Source: Cryobacterium sp. Y29
GTDB taxonomy: Bacteria > Actinomycetota > Actinomycetes > Actinomycetales > Microbacteriaceae
Assembly (NCBI RefSeq): GCF_002929825.1
Contig: NZ_PJJN01000024.1
Span: 19,451 to 83,450 of the forward strand
Direction of reading: 5' to 3'
Length of the DNA: 64,000 nucleotides
Positions within the stretch are counted from its first letter, which is position 1. Every line of letters begins with the position of its first letter. Positions 52,589-61,619 of this stretch are shown one piece after another. The notes under the pieces were generated by a model. It worked only from the letters and a program-made list of their open reading frames with translations, made no database searches and had not been told where the DNA came from. The position numbers and the translations under genes are program-made.

Positions 52589-52927
52589 CACTTGCTTGAT
52601 TGTAGCGAGTGGAACGACGCGTCGCCGCAAGGATCGCCGCGTAGCCCCGTCTCGGTGGCTCGGCAGGCAGCATCCGTCGCCGTTGTGGCGGGAGCGTAAC
52701 CGCGACGATTTGAGCGATACGTTTCGAGACGCGAACCCGCCGAGGCTGCTTTTTACAAAGATGTTTCCCGGATTCACGGCCACGTTGTTGATCGTGAGGC
52801 AGTAGCGTCCGCCGCCCTGATTGATCAGGGCGCCGATCTGTACGTCGGTCGAAGTCTTCAACACCCGGAATCGGCCCGACGAGTCGGCGTTGCGGCTCGC
52901 GCTGGACAGATCATTGACGATACGCAC
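52589..52927 (-). pseudogene. In-frame remnant upstream of parA
   Basis: The parA frame stays open for 113 residues upstream. It starts MRIVNDLSSASRNADSSGRF and continues through TDVQIGALINQGGGRYCLTI, which looks like part of a secreted beta-strand protein rather than ParA. The stretch after it is Arg/Ser-rich and not protein-like. It may be a decayed gene fragment or a genuine long N-terminus; the first is more likely. No promoter is evident. Confidence 0.35.
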
Positions 52928-53044
52928 CGGTTAGTTAATCTCGACGGACACAAGCACCGCCGGGACGTAACCACGCGTTGCGCACCGGGCTAACCGCGGG
53001 TAGCGTGACGGCACTGATAGCTTTCACCGACCAGAGGACGAATC

Positions 53045-53497
53045 ATGAGCATGAAGAAATTGGGCGGCCTGCGGACACTCGCGATAGTGGCGGCCGTCGC
53101 GGCTCTGACCGCGGCCAACACGGGTGTCGCCGTGGCCAGACCGGATGGCAGCCCCGCGATCCCGCTGAACAACGGTCAGGAAACGACTGGGGCAGACACT
53201 GGGGCGAGTGGATTCTTTAGCTATGCCATCACCGGTGACCAACTGTGCTACACCATGACGGCGCGAAACCTGTCAGTGCCGGCTGTGGCGGGCCACGTCC
53301 ATCTGGCGCCCCGTACTGTCGCCGGCCCGGTGGTCATCCCCCTCATTGTCGGCTCCGGCACCAGCTGGACGGTGCAGAGTTGCGCGACCGCCGACCCCGA
53401 CCTGCTCCAGGCCATCAGCGCCAACCCCCGCGCTTACTACATCAACGTGCACACACCCACCTTCCCTGGCGGCGAAATTCGCGGCCAACTGAAGTAA
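53045..53497 (+). CDS. Secreted CHRD-domain protein
   Basis: A 150-residue exported protein. The signal peptide (TLAIVAAVAALTAANTGVAVA) probably cleaves near residue 32. The rest is one CHRD domain: NNGQETTGADTGASGFFSYA, AVAGHVHLAPRTVAGPVVIP, and AYYINVHTPTFPGGEIRGQL at the end. CHRD domains occur in chordin and in bacterial secreted proteins; their bacterial role is unknown. A ribosome-binding site GAGG precedes the ATG. It is the only plus-strand gene in the housekeeping block. Confidence 0.85.
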   Translation: MSMKKLGGLRTLAIVAAVAALTAANTGVAVARPDGSPAIPLNNGQETTGADTGASGFFSYAITGDQLCYTMTARNLSVPAVAGHVHLAPRTVAGPVVIPLIVGSGTSWTVQSCATADPDLLQAISANPRAYYINVHTPTFPGGEIRGQLK

Positions 53498-53508
53498 CCA
53501 CGAGGTGA

Positions 53509-54444
53509 CTAGCGCGCCCGCGGATGGGCGGTCGTGTACATGTCACGAAGGGTATCGACGGTCACTAGGGTGTAGATCTGGGTGGTGGCGACCGAGGAAT
53601 GGCCGAGAAGTTCCTGCACCACGCGCACATCGGCGCCACCGGCGAGCAGGTGCGTCGCAAACGAGTGGCGCAGGGTGTGCGGCGACACCGGCACGGTGAG
53701 CCCAGCACGCTCAGCGGCAGCACGAATGATCAGCCAGGCGTTCTGCCGGCTCACTCGCTGTCCGCGCAGGCCGAGGAACAGCGCCGGTGTCGCGCGTCCG
53801 CGCGCTGACAGTATCGGCCGGGCCCGCACAAGATAGTCAGAGACAGCGGCCCGCGCAAAACTGCCGACCGGCACGATGCGCTGTTTGTCCCCCTTGCCGG
53901 TGAGCCGCACCGAGTCAAACACCTCCACGAGCACGTCGTCGACATTGAGGTTGACCACCTCGCTGACCCGGGCTCCGGTCGCGTAGAGCAGTTCGAGCAG
54001 GGCCTTATCGCGAAGGCGCTGAACGTCGTCACCGTCGGTCGCCGCCAGCAGCGCGCTGACCTGTTCGATTGAGATGGCCTTAGGCAGGCGCAGGGCGAGT
54101 TTGGGCGGTTTGGTGTCGTGCGCCACATCGGTTTCGACCACGCTCTCTTCGAGCAGAAAACGGTGGAACCCGCGCACGGTCGAGAGAACGCGGGCGATGG
54201 ACGCCGCCGTCAACGGGGCTTCCGGGCGCAGGCCGAGATGCTGCACAAACGACGAGATGTGTCGCCGAGTGACCAATTGCAGGTCGGTGATTGGTCTGGG
54301 CGGGCCGTCGGGAGCATCAACCGCCAGCCACGCCGTGTACAGTCCCAGGTCGCGGCGGTAAGCGGCGACGGTGTTCACGGCGAGGCCGCGTTCGACCGCC
54401 ACATGCCGCAGGTAGGAGTCCACCGCCGTCTCGACGGTCGTCAT
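53509..54444 (-). CDS. xerD: Tyrosine recombinase XerD
   Basis: A 311-residue site-specific recombinase. The N-terminal SAM-like domain (LRHVAVERGLAVNTVAAYRR) precedes the catalytic domain with the Arg in YATGARVSEVVNL, Lys in LTGKGDKQRIVPVG, HTLRHSFATHLLAGG, LLGHSSVATTQIY and the nucleophile Tyr. It resolves chromosome dimers at dif together with XerC. The position between the NUDIX gene and parA is the conserved actinobacterial one. Confidence 0.95.
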   Translation of the reverse strand: MTTVETAVDSYLRHVAVERGLAVNTVAAYRRDLGLYTAWLAVDAPDGPPRPITDLQLVTRRHISSFVQHLGLRPEAPLTAASIARVLSTVRGFHRFLLEESVVETDVAHDTKPPKLALRLPKAISIEQVSALLAATDGDDVQRLRDKALLELLYATGARVSEVVNLNVDDVLVEVFDSVRLTGKGDKQRIVPVGSFARAAVSDYLVRARPILSARGRATPALFLGLRGQRVSRQNAWLIIRAAAERAGLTVPVSPHTLRHSFATHLLAGGADVRVVQELLGHSSVATTQIYTLVTVDTLRDMYTTAHPRAR

Positions 54445-54446
54445 GC

Positions 54447-55112
54447 TCAGGACGTGATGTGCAGGCTGCGCGAATCACTGCTTTGCGGATGCCGCGGCCA
54501 CGGCGAATCCGCGGGTGCAAGCGCGCTCCAGCCGCGTGAACGAGCCACCTGGGCGGCCAGAATGCCCACGATCAGAATCGGGTTGGAGACGCGCCTGGCC
54601 AGCACGGCGTCGACGCATGCGTCAAGCGAGACCCAGCGTGGTTCGATATCGGCTTCTTCGTGGGTGCGGTCGAATGCGGCAATCGCCGAGACGCCCCGCG
54701 CGAGATAGATCCGAATGGCTTCGTTGCTGCCCCCGGGCGTGGTGTAGAACTCGGTGAGCAACGCCCACTCGGTGGCGACGACATCCGCTTCTTCAGCCAG
54801 CTCGCGCTGGGCGCCGACGACGGCGTTCTCACCGGCAATGTCAAGCAGCCCGGCCGGTAGTTCCCAGCCGCGCAAGCCGGTCGGGTGCCGGTACTGCTTG
54901 ATCAGCAACACGCGGTCCTGCTCGTCGAGGGCCAGTACAGCGACCGCGCCGGGGTGGTCGATGTACTCGCGGGTGATGCTCGCTCCGTTGTAGTCGAACG
55001 AGTCGCGGCGCACGTTCCAGATGGCGCCGTCATAGACCACGTCGCTCGCGGAGACCTGCACCGGCATGACGTCGTCCTGCAACACGTCGTCCTTCAGAAA
55101 ATCGTCAGGCAC
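54447..55112 (-). CDS. ADP-ribose pyrophosphatase-type NUDIX hydrolase
   Basis: A 221-residue NUDIX hydrolase. The NUDIX box reads [20 protein letters not shown]: the REL and EE metal ligands are intact, and the usual Gly after EEx is Asp. Upstream lies [20 protein letters not shown], typical of ADP-ribose pyrophosphatases. It breaks ADP-ribose to AMP and ribose 5-phosphate. It overlaps pyrG by 8 bases. Confidence 0.9.
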   Translation of the reverse strand: MPDDFLKDDVLQDDVMPVQVSASDVVYDGAIWNVRRDSFDYNGASITREYIDHPGAVAVLALDEQDRVLLIKQYRHPTGLRGWELPAGLLDIAGENAVVGAQRELAEEADVVATEWALLTEFYTTPGGSNEAIRIYLARGVSAIAAFDRTHEEADIEPRWVSLDACVDAVLARRVSNPILIVGILAAQVARSRGWSALAPADSPWPRHPQSSDSRSLHITS

Positions 55113-56853
55113 TCAGCTCTTCCTTCACCTCGAACAAGCGGCTGGCCTCCTGGCGGTCGAGCGCGGCCTTGATCAGACCGCGAAACAGCGGATGCGCGTG
55201 GTTCGGCCGTGACCGTAGCTCCGGGTGGGCCTGGGTTCCCACGTAGAACGGGTGCTCCTCGCGCTTGAGCTCGACATACTCGACCAGGTGGCGGTCAGGG
55301 CTGGTGCCGGAGAACCACAGGCCGGCTAGTGCGATCTGGTCGCGGAAGGCGTTGTTGACCTCATAGCGGTGGCGGTGACGTTCGGACGCTTCGTTGGCGC
55401 CGTACAGCTCGGCGACCAGAGAGCCTTCAGCAAGGGTGGCCGGGTACAGGCCAAGACGCATGGTTCCGCCGAGGTCACCGCCGGCGATGATCTCCACCTG
55501 CTCTTCCATGGTCGCGATGACCGGAAACTCGGTGTCCGGGTCGAACTCGCTGGAGGAAGCTCCCGGCAGGTTGGCCTTGTTGCGGGCGTATTCGATGACC
55601 ATGCACTGCAGGCCGAGGCACAGGCCGAGCACGGGGATGCCGTTTTCCCGGGCGAACTTGAGGGCACCGAGCTTGCCCTCGATGCCGCGGATACCGAACC
55701 CCCCTGGCACGCAGATACCGTCGAGTTCGCCGAGCAGCCGCGCGGCTCCCTCGTCGGTTTCGCAATCGTCGGAGCCGATCCAGACGATTTTGACCCTGCT
55801 CTGATTGGCGAATCCGCCGGCTCGCAGCGCCTCGGTGACCGACAGGTAGGCATCCGGCAAATCGATGTACTTGCCGACCAGGCCGATGGTGACCTCGTGC
55901 TTGGGGTGGCGCACGGCCTCGAGCAGGTTCTTCCAGCCGGTCCAGTCCACAACGTCGGCGGTGAGGCCGAGGGCGTTGACGATGTACTTATCGAGGCCCT
56001 GGTCGTGCAGCATGGTGGGGATCTCGTAGATCGAGGCGACATCGACGGCGTTGACCACGGCATCCTCGTCGACGTCGCACATGAGCGCGATTTTGCGCTT
56101 GTTCGACTCGGAGACGGGCCGGTCGCTGCGAAGCACGAGGGCGTCGGGCTGGATGCCGATGGATCGCAGGGTGGCGACGGAGTGTTGGGTGGGCTTGGTC
56201 TTCTGCTCGCCGGCTGCGCCGAGGAACGGCACGAGCGAGACGTGCACGAAGAACACGTTACCGCGGCCGAGTTCGTGGCGCACCTGGCGGGCGGCCTCGA
56301 GGAATGGCTGGGATTCGATGTCACCGACGGTGCCGCCGACCTCGGTGATGATAACGTCGGGGCGCACCTCGTCGCTGGCCTGCAGGCGCATACGCCGCTT
56401 GATCTCGTCGGTGATGTGCGGAATGACCTGCACTGTGTCGCCGAGGTACTCGCCACGGCGTTCCTTGGCGATGACCTGCGAGTAGATCTGCCCGGTCGTC
56501 ACATTGGCCGATTGGCCCAGGTTGATGTCGAGAAATCGTTCGTAGTGCCCGATGTCGAGGTCGGTTTCGGCGCCGTCGTCGGTGACGAAGACCTCACCGT
56601 GCTGGAACGGATTCATCGTTCCCGGGTCGACGTTGAGGTAGGGGTCAAGCTTCTGCATGACGACGCGCAGGCCGCGTGCCGTGAGCAGGTTACCGAGACT
56701 GGCCGCCGTCAAGCCCTTACCGAGCGAGGAGACCACACCCCCGGTCACGAAGATGTGCTTCACGGTGCCGTCTGAATTGCCCGGGCCGCCTATTTGCGTG
56801 TTGTCTGAACCGCGTGTATTTATATTTTCCACCACGGGCTTAAATGCTATCAC
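55105..56853 (-). CDS. pyrG: CTP synthase
   Basis: A 582-residue enzyme. The synthase domain starts [20 protein letters not shown], with [20 protein letters not shown]. The glutaminase domain has the nucleophile Cys in [18 protein letters not shown] and His/Glu in [11 protein letters not shown]. It converts UTP to CTP with glutamine. A 30-residue N-terminal lead precedes the family start at VKHIFVTGG; a GTG within it would also serve. Confidence 0.96.
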   Translation of the reverse strand: MIAFKPVVENINTRGSDNTQIGGPGNSDGTVKHIFVTGGVVSSLGKGLTAASLGNLLTARGLRVVMQKLDPYLNVDPGTMNPFQHGEVFVTDDGAETDLDIGHYERFLDINLGQSANVTTGQIYSQVIAKERRGEYLGDTVQVIPHITDEIKRRMRLQASDEVRPDVIITEVGGTVGDIESQPFLEAARQVRHELGRGNVFFVHVSLVPFLGAAGEQKTKPTQHSVATLRSIGIQPDALVLRSDRPVSESNKRKIALMCDVDEDAVVNAVDVASIYEIPTMLHDQGLDKYIVNALGLTADVVDWTGWKNLLEAVRHPKHEVTIGLVGKYIDLPDAYLSVTEALRAGGFANQSRVKIVWIGSDDCETDEGAARLLGELDGICVPGGFGIRGIEGKLGALKFARENGIPVLGLCLGLQCMVIEYARNKANLPGASSSEFDPDTEFPVIATMEEQVEIIAGGDLGGTMRLGLYPATLAEGSLVAELYGANEASERHRHRYEVNNAFRDQIALAGLWFSGTSPDRHLVEYVELKREEHPFYVGTQAHPELRSRPNHAHPLFRGLIKAALDRQEASRLFEVKEELSA

Positions 56854-56867
56854 CTGATTTTGATCGC

Positions 56868-58580
56868 TTATCTGCCAGAGGTGCGGGAGCCGGACTGCGC
56901 AAGGTCGAGCAGTTCCCTGGCATGTTCGAGACCGCTCTTCGAGTCGGGCAGGCCAGAAAGCAGGCGGGCCATTTCGGCGGCACGGTCGTCGCCGCGCAGC
57001 TGGCGCACGCTTGAGGCGGTGACGGATCCATCGCTGTCTTTGACGACGCTGAGGTGGTTGCCGGCAAAAGCGGCGACCTGAGCGAGATGGGTGACCACGA
57101 TTACCTGCGCGGTTTCGGCAAGTCGCGCGAGTCGCCGACCGATTTCGATCGCGGCGGCTCCGCCCACACCGGCATCGATCTCGTCAAAGACAAAGGTAGG
57201 CACCGGGTCGGTCGCGTTGATGACGACCTCGATGGCAAGCATCACCCGGGACAGTTCCCCGCCGGATGCCCCGCGCGCCAACGCCCGCGGCTCGGCGCCA
57301 GCGTGCGGCTGTAACAGCAGGCGCACGAGGTCGATACCAGTGACGGTGCATTCCAGACCGGCTTCGACCTCCACGAGCAGCACGGCGTCCGGCATTGCCA
57401 GCGCGCCGAGCTCGGCGGTCACCCGAATTCCAAGTTGCACCGCGGCCGCCTGGCGCAACGTTGTCAGGGCAGCGGCGAGATCGGTGACGAGCTTTCGGTC
57501 GGCATCCGCTTCGGCGCTGAGCTGCTCGATGCGGTCAGAGTCGGAATCAAGCTCGAGCAGCCGGGCGCTGCCGATGTCGAGGAATCCGATGGCTTCCTCG
57601 AGGCCGCCCGGGTATTTGCGGGCGAGAATGCCGAGTGTGGCCCGCCTCTCCTGCACGATTTCGAGTTCGCGGGCGCCATCGGCGTCGAGGCCGGCGAGGT
57701 AGCTCGAGAGCTCGGCAGCGATGTCAGCAACGACGAAACCAGCGTTGGCGATGGCGGTGACGAGCGGCGGCAGCGCCACGTCGTGGGCGGCGACCCGGTC
57801 AAGGGCGCGCCGTGCGGCTTCGAGCAGGGCGACGACGTCGGGCGCGTCGTCGGGGTTGTCTTCGGCGGAGACGAGCTGGCGGGCCTGCTCTCCGGCCAGG
57901 CGGAGTTCTTCGAGGTTGCCGAGGCGTTCGGCGCGTTCACCCAACTCGGCGTCCTCGCCGGGTTGCGGGGCAACCGTTTCAATCTCGGTCAGCGCGGCGC
58001 GCAGTTCGTCGGCTTCGCGGGCTCGCAGGTCTCGTTCGGTGACGAGCCGGTCGAGATCGACCTGGTTGGCCTGCCAGCGGTGGAAGGCAAGCTGGTAGTC
58101 GCCGAGCACTGCGGCCAGTTCGGGGCCGGCGAAACGGTCGAGGGCGTCACGCTGGGCGGCGGCGGAGCGCAGACGCACCTGGTCGCTCTGGCCGTGCACG
58201 ACGACGAGGTCGTTGCGCAGGTCACCGAGCACGCTCGCCGGAGCGCCACGTCCCCCGACCATCGCGCGGCTGCGTCCCTCGCTCGAGACGGAGCGTCCGA
58301 GGATGAGTTCGGGTCCGTCGAGGTCTCCCCCAGCGTCACGGACCCGGTCGGCGACCGTGCTGGCGGGGTCGATGACCCAGCGACCCTGCACGAAACTCTG
58401 CGGCTGACCCTGGCGCACGGTGCCGGCATCCGCGCGATCGCCGAGCAGCAGTCCGAGCGCGGTGACCACCATGGTCTTGCCGGCACCGGTTTCTCCGGTC
58501 ACGGCGGTGAAACCGGGGCCGAGCGGCAGCGTCGCCTCGGCGATGACGCCGAGGTCGCGAATGAACAGCTCGTCGATCAC
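56868..58580 (-). CDS. recN: DNA repair protein RecN
   Basis: A 570-residue SMC-like ATPase for double-strand-break repair. Walker A is [20 protein letters not shown], the signature [17 protein letters not shown], and Walker [17 protein letters not shown]. The middle third is a charged coiled coil. It starts within the nadK stop (4-base overlap), the usual actinobacterial arrangement. Confidence 0.96.
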   Translation of the reverse strand: MIDELFIRDLGVIAEATLPLGPGFTAVTGETGAGKTMVVTALGLLLGDRADAGTVRQGQPQSFVQGRWVIDPASTVADRVRDAGGDLDGPELILGRSVSSEGRSRAMVGGRGAPASVLGDLRNDLVVVHGQSDQVRLRSAAAQRDALDRFAGPELAAVLGDYQLAFHRWQANQVDLDRLVTERDLRAREADELRAALTEIETVAPQPGEDAELGERAERLGNLEELRLAGEQARQLVSAEDNPDDAPDVVALLEAARRALDRVAAHDVALPPLVTAIANAGFVVADIAAELSSYLAGLDADGARELEIVQERRATLGILARKYPGGLEEAIGFLDIGSARLLELDSDSDRIEQLSAEADADRKLVTDLAAALTTLRQAAAVQLGIRVTAELGALAMPDAVLLVEVEAGLECTVTGIDLVRLLLQPHAGAEPRALARGASGGELSRVMLAIEVVINATDPVPTFVFDEIDAGVGGAAAIEIGRRLARLAETAQVIVVTHLAQVAAFAGNHLSVVKDSDGSVTASSVRQLRGDDRAAEMARLLSGLPDSKSGLEHARELLDLAQSGSRTSGR

Positions 58581-59512
58581 TCGCGGCCGACCGGGCCGCG
58601 CCAGCCAGTGACCGGCAGGTTGAATTTGTTGACCAGGCGGTCGGTGAACGGGCCGATGTGCAGGCGGGCCAGGCGCACGGGAACATCCGAACGGCGGACG
58701 ATCACACGAGCGCCGGTTGGAAGATCCTGGGTACGGCGACCGTCAGCGCAGAGCACTGCACGGGCCCCGGTGCGGGACAGCACCTCGACGGCCAGTGACG
58801 ACTCCGGCCCGACCACGAGCGGCCTCGCGAACAGTGCGTGCGCGCTGAGCGGAACCAGCAACAGTGCTTCAACGCCGGGCCAGACGATGGGACCGCCGGC
58901 CGAGAACGAGTACGCGGTCGATCCGGTCGGGGTGGAGAGCACGACGCCGTCGCAGCCGAAGGATGACAGCGGGCGTCCATCGACCTCGACGACGACCTCA
59001 ATCATGCGTTCACGACTGGCTTTTTCGACAGTGACCTCGTTCAGCGCCCAGGTTTCGTAAACGACCTCGTCGGCCACCTTGACCCGCACCGACAGGGCGA
59101 GGCGTTCCTCGACCTCGTAGTCGCCCTTGAGCGCGCGGCGCACGGCCTCGCCAAGGTCGTCCCGCTCACTTTCGGCGAGAAAACCGACGTGACCGAGATT
59201 GATGCCAAGCAGCGGTGCTGAGCATCCGCGCACGAGTTCAGCCGAACGCAAAATGGTACCGTCTCCACCGAGCACGATGACAAGTTCAAGGTCGGACGTG
59301 TGCACCGTGTCACCGAGAATCGCGATATGACCATTCAGCTCCGGGCAGGCGGCCAGAAGGTCGGCGCGTTCGTCCAGGGCGAGCACCGGCACGGTTCCAG
59401 AAGCCAGAAGCTGCTTACACACCGTCGAGGCGGCTTCAACGGAGTCCGCGCGGCCGGTATGGGCGACGATGAGAAAATACCGCGGGGTGTCGCTCAACTC
59501 CTCACGCTCCAA
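58577..59512 (-). CDS. nadK: NAD kinase
   Basis: A 311-residue enzyme making NADP from NAD. Marks are VIVLGGDGTILRSAELV, GINLGHVGFLAESE, DGVVLSTPTGSTAYSFSAGG and VLCADGRRTQDL. It overlaps tlyA by 11 bases and recN by 4, so the three are cotranscribed. Confidence 0.96.
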   Translation of the reverse strand: MEREELSDTPRYFLIVAHTGRADSVEAASTVCKQLLASGTVPVLALDERADLLAACPELNGHIAILGDTVHTSDLELVIVLGGDGTILRSAELVRGCSAPLLGINLGHVGFLAESERDDLGEAVRRALKGDYEVEERLALSVRVKVADEVVYETWALNEVTVEKASRERMIEVVVEVDGRPLSSFGCDGVVLSTPTGSTAYSFSAGGPIVWPGVEALLLVPLSAHALFARPLVVGPESSLAVEVLSRTGARAVLCADGRRTQDLPTGARVIVRRSDVPVRLARLHIGPFTDRLVNKFNLPVTGWRGPVGRE

Positions 59513-60413
59513 CCAGTGCTTCGATTCGGTCCATCCATTCTGTCGGATTCGTGCCGGTCGTGGCGCTCATCCAGCACAGATACTCGTGATTTCCGGCTGC
59601 CCCAATGATGGGCGAGGCGATGACTCCACTGGTTCTCAGGCCGAGGTCCCAGCCGGCCCAGAGTACACCGGCCACTGAGTCGCTTCGGAGGCCTTTGTCG
59701 TGCACGATGCCCTCACGGATACCGCCGCGGCCCACCTCGAACTGCGGTTTGATCAGCAGCACGAAGTCGGCGCCCGCCGCGGCTGTAGCCACGAGAGCCG
59801 GCAACACGGTGGTGAGCGAGATGAACGACAGATCGGCCACGACGAGGTCGGGTCGGGTGTCGATTCCGGATGCACCGGCGAGGGTTTCCGGGGTTGAATA
59901 GCGGATGTTGTACCCCTCGACCAGCTTCAGCCGCGGCTCGGTCTTCAGTTGCGCTGCAAGCTGGCCGTGGCCGACATCGGCGGCAATGACCGAGGCAGCG
60001 CCACGTTCAAGCAGTACCTGGCTGAAACCGCCGGTACTCGCCCCCGCGTCGAGCGCAGTGCGGCCGGTAACGGTGAGGTTGAAGGCATCGAGCGCAGCAT
60101 TGAGCTTGTGGGCGCCCCGGCTGACGTAGTGATCGGTCGCGGCCACTTCGAGAATCGATTCCGCCGAAACTTTTGTGCTGGCCTTCACGACGGGGACACC
60201 GTTCACCGTGACGAGGCCGTCGGCGATAAGTTTGGCCGCTACGGTTCGGGAGCGAACCAGCCCACGATCGGCCAGGGCGGCGTCCAGGCGAGAGTCGGGC
60301 AACCGTTCGGGAAGCCCGTCACGCGGGTCGGCGTTATTCAGTTCAGATTCAGCGTGGTGCTCAGGCATGGGTGTGTCTGTTTCATGATCGTGGGGGGTAT
60401 CAGTGCCGGTCAT
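59502..60413 (-). CDS. tlyA: TlyA-family rRNA 2'-O-methyltransferase
   Basis: A 303-residue methyltransferase. After an acidic His-containing lead comes an S4 domain (RLDAALADRGLVRSRTVAAK). Then comes the FtsJ-like methyltransferase domain with the SAM motif LDAGASTGGFSQVLLERGA and the K-D-K-E-type residues (DLVVADLSFISL, LLIKPQFEVG). TlyA methylates 16S and 23S rRNA and is needed for capreomycin sensitivity in mycobacteria. ATG 60413 is used, although an internal ATG (at PEHHAE) is possible. Confidence 0.93.
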   Translation of the reverse strand: MTGTDTPHDHETDTPMPEHHAESELNNADPRDGLPERLPDSRLDAALADRGLVRSRTVAAKLIADGLVTVNGVPVVKASTKVSAESILEVAATDHYVSRGAHKLNAALDAFNLTVTGRTALDAGASTGGFSQVLLERGAASVIAADVGHGQLAAQLKTEPRLKLVEGYNIRYSTPETLAGASGIDTRPDLVVADLSFISLTTVLPALVATAAAGADFVLLIKPQFEVGRGGIREGIVHDKGLRSDSVAGVLWAGWDLGLRTSGVIASPIIGAAGNHEYLCWMSATTGTNPTEWMDRIEALVGA

Positions 60414-60580
60414 GCCCGGCCCGCCGGGTCGGCATCAGCGTCTTCGAGTTCTTTGCGCAACTGCTCGTGTAGCGCACTGAACGCTTCGGCGCGCTGCGCG
60501 AGCGGCCGGGCCTCGATGCCAGCCAGCTGCGGCGCGAAATCGACCACTTCTTCTTCGGGCAGGACGGGCTCGGGGTTCAC
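60410..60580 (-). CDS. Small conserved protein between tlyA and the HAD gene
   Basis: A 56-residue acidic, helical protein from GTG 60580: VNPEPVLPEEEVVDFAPQLA, then RPLAQRAEAFSALHEQLRKE. Other Actinobacteria carry an equally small gene at this exact place (Rv1693 in Mycobacterium tuberculosis). It overlaps tlyA by 4 bases. Function unknown. The same frame is open upstream to 60748, but there it is antisense-like shadow of the HAD gene. Confidence 0.75.
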   Translation of the reverse strand: MNPEPVLPEEEVVDFAPQLAGIEARPLAQRAEAFSALHEQLRKELEDADADPAGRA

Positions 60581-60590
60581 AGTGTCTAGG

Positions 60591-61619
60591 CTACTGCGCG
60601 AGATACAGTCGCTCCGGAACGTTGAGCCCGTAGATCGCGCGTCCGGATCGGTAGATCGCGGCGCACGCGGCGCGCAGCAGGTTGATTCCGCCGTCGCCCT
60701 CCTTGACGATTTGCACGTCGTTGCCGCTGATGCGCACGCTTGCTCCATTCACCGTGGCGGTCGAGCCGTCCTTGGAGAACACCGTCTCGGGGTACGGTTC
60801 GTGCAACTGTTGCAGGTTTTCAATGATGAACGTCGGCCGGGAGTCTTTGTCGGCGGCGAGGGCCTGTTTGGCCCGGTCGATGCCGGTGAGCACGAGCACG
60901 GCGGGGATTCCGGCCCGATTGGCGCCAAGGATATCGGTGTCGAGTCGGTCACCGATGAAGAGTGCATTCTGCGCACCGAAGCGCCGCGTGGCCTCCAGAA
61001 AGATGGCCGTTTCGGGTTTGCCGGCCACGAGTGGCAGCCGCCCGACCGCTGTATGCACGGCCGACACCAGCGCGCCGTTACCGGGAGCGATGCCGCGGGC
61101 GAGCGGAATGGTCCAGTCTGTGTTGGTCGCGATCCACGGGATCCCCGTGCCCACACCGTCGGCGTTCAGCGCGAAGGCAGCTTCGGCGAGGTGTACCCAG
61201 GCAACCTCCGGCGAGAAGCCCTGAATGACGGCGGCCGGCTTATCGTCGGCCGAACGGGTCACGACAAATCCGCCCTTCTGCACCTCGTCGACGAGGCCGT
61301 CGCCACCGACCACGAGGATACTCGAGCCGGGTGCGACCTGCTCGGCGAGAAGGTGCACCGCTGCCTGCGGGGAGGTGACGACATCCGTTGCTTCCACGCT
61401 CAGCCCGAGTGCGGTGAGGTGGTCAGCAACCGATTGGTCGGTGCGGGAGGCGTTATTGGTGATGTACCCCACGCGCATGGTTTCGGCGGCGCGGTTCAGA
61501 CTCTCGACGGCGAAGGGAATCGCCGCCGGGCCGGCGTACACCACACCGTCAAGGTCTGCCAGAAGTACGTCTACACCGGCCAGCGGTGTTGCCAACTCAG
61601 GCTTTCGGCGATGTAACAT
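60591..61619 (-). CDS. HAD-IIA phosphatase, glycerol-3-phosphate phosphatase type
   Basis: A 342-residue HAD hydrolase. Motifs are VLLADLDGVVYAGPAAIPF, VGYITNNASRT, the Lys in VAGKPETAIF and ALFIGDRLDTDILGANRAG. A C-terminal domain of about 70 residues follows. By position (next to tlyA) and motifs it corresponds to Rv1692, shown in M. tuberculosis to be a glycerol-3-phosphate phosphatase recycling polar heads from lipids. ATG 61619 is chosen; it overlaps the upstream gene by 23 bases. A paralogue lies at 34988-35920. Confidence 0.88.
   Translation of the reverse strand: MLHRRKPELATPLAGVDVLLADLDGVVYAGPAAIPFAVESLNRAAETMRVGYITNNASRTDQSVADHLTALGLSVEATDVVTSPQAAVHLLAEQVAPGSSILVVGGDGLVDEVQKGGFVVTRSADDKPAAVIQGFSPEVAWVHLAEAAFALNADGVGTGIPWIATNTDWTIPLARGIAPGNGALVSAVHTAVGRLPLVAGKPETAIFLEATRRFGAQNALFIGDRLDTDILGANRAGIPAVLVLTGIDRAKQALAADKDSRPTFIIENLQQLHEPYPETVFSKDGSTATVNGASVRISGNDVQIVKEGDGGINLLRAACAAIYRSGRAIYGLNVPERLYLAQ

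Noticed and set aside
55369..56775. A 468-residue plus-strand frame opposite pyrG
   Set aside because: It is the antisense shadow of a well-conserved CTP synthase with no family similarity.
57435..59060. A 541-residue plus-strand frame opposite recN and nadK
   Set aside because: It spans two genuine genes antisense and is a GC-bias artefact.
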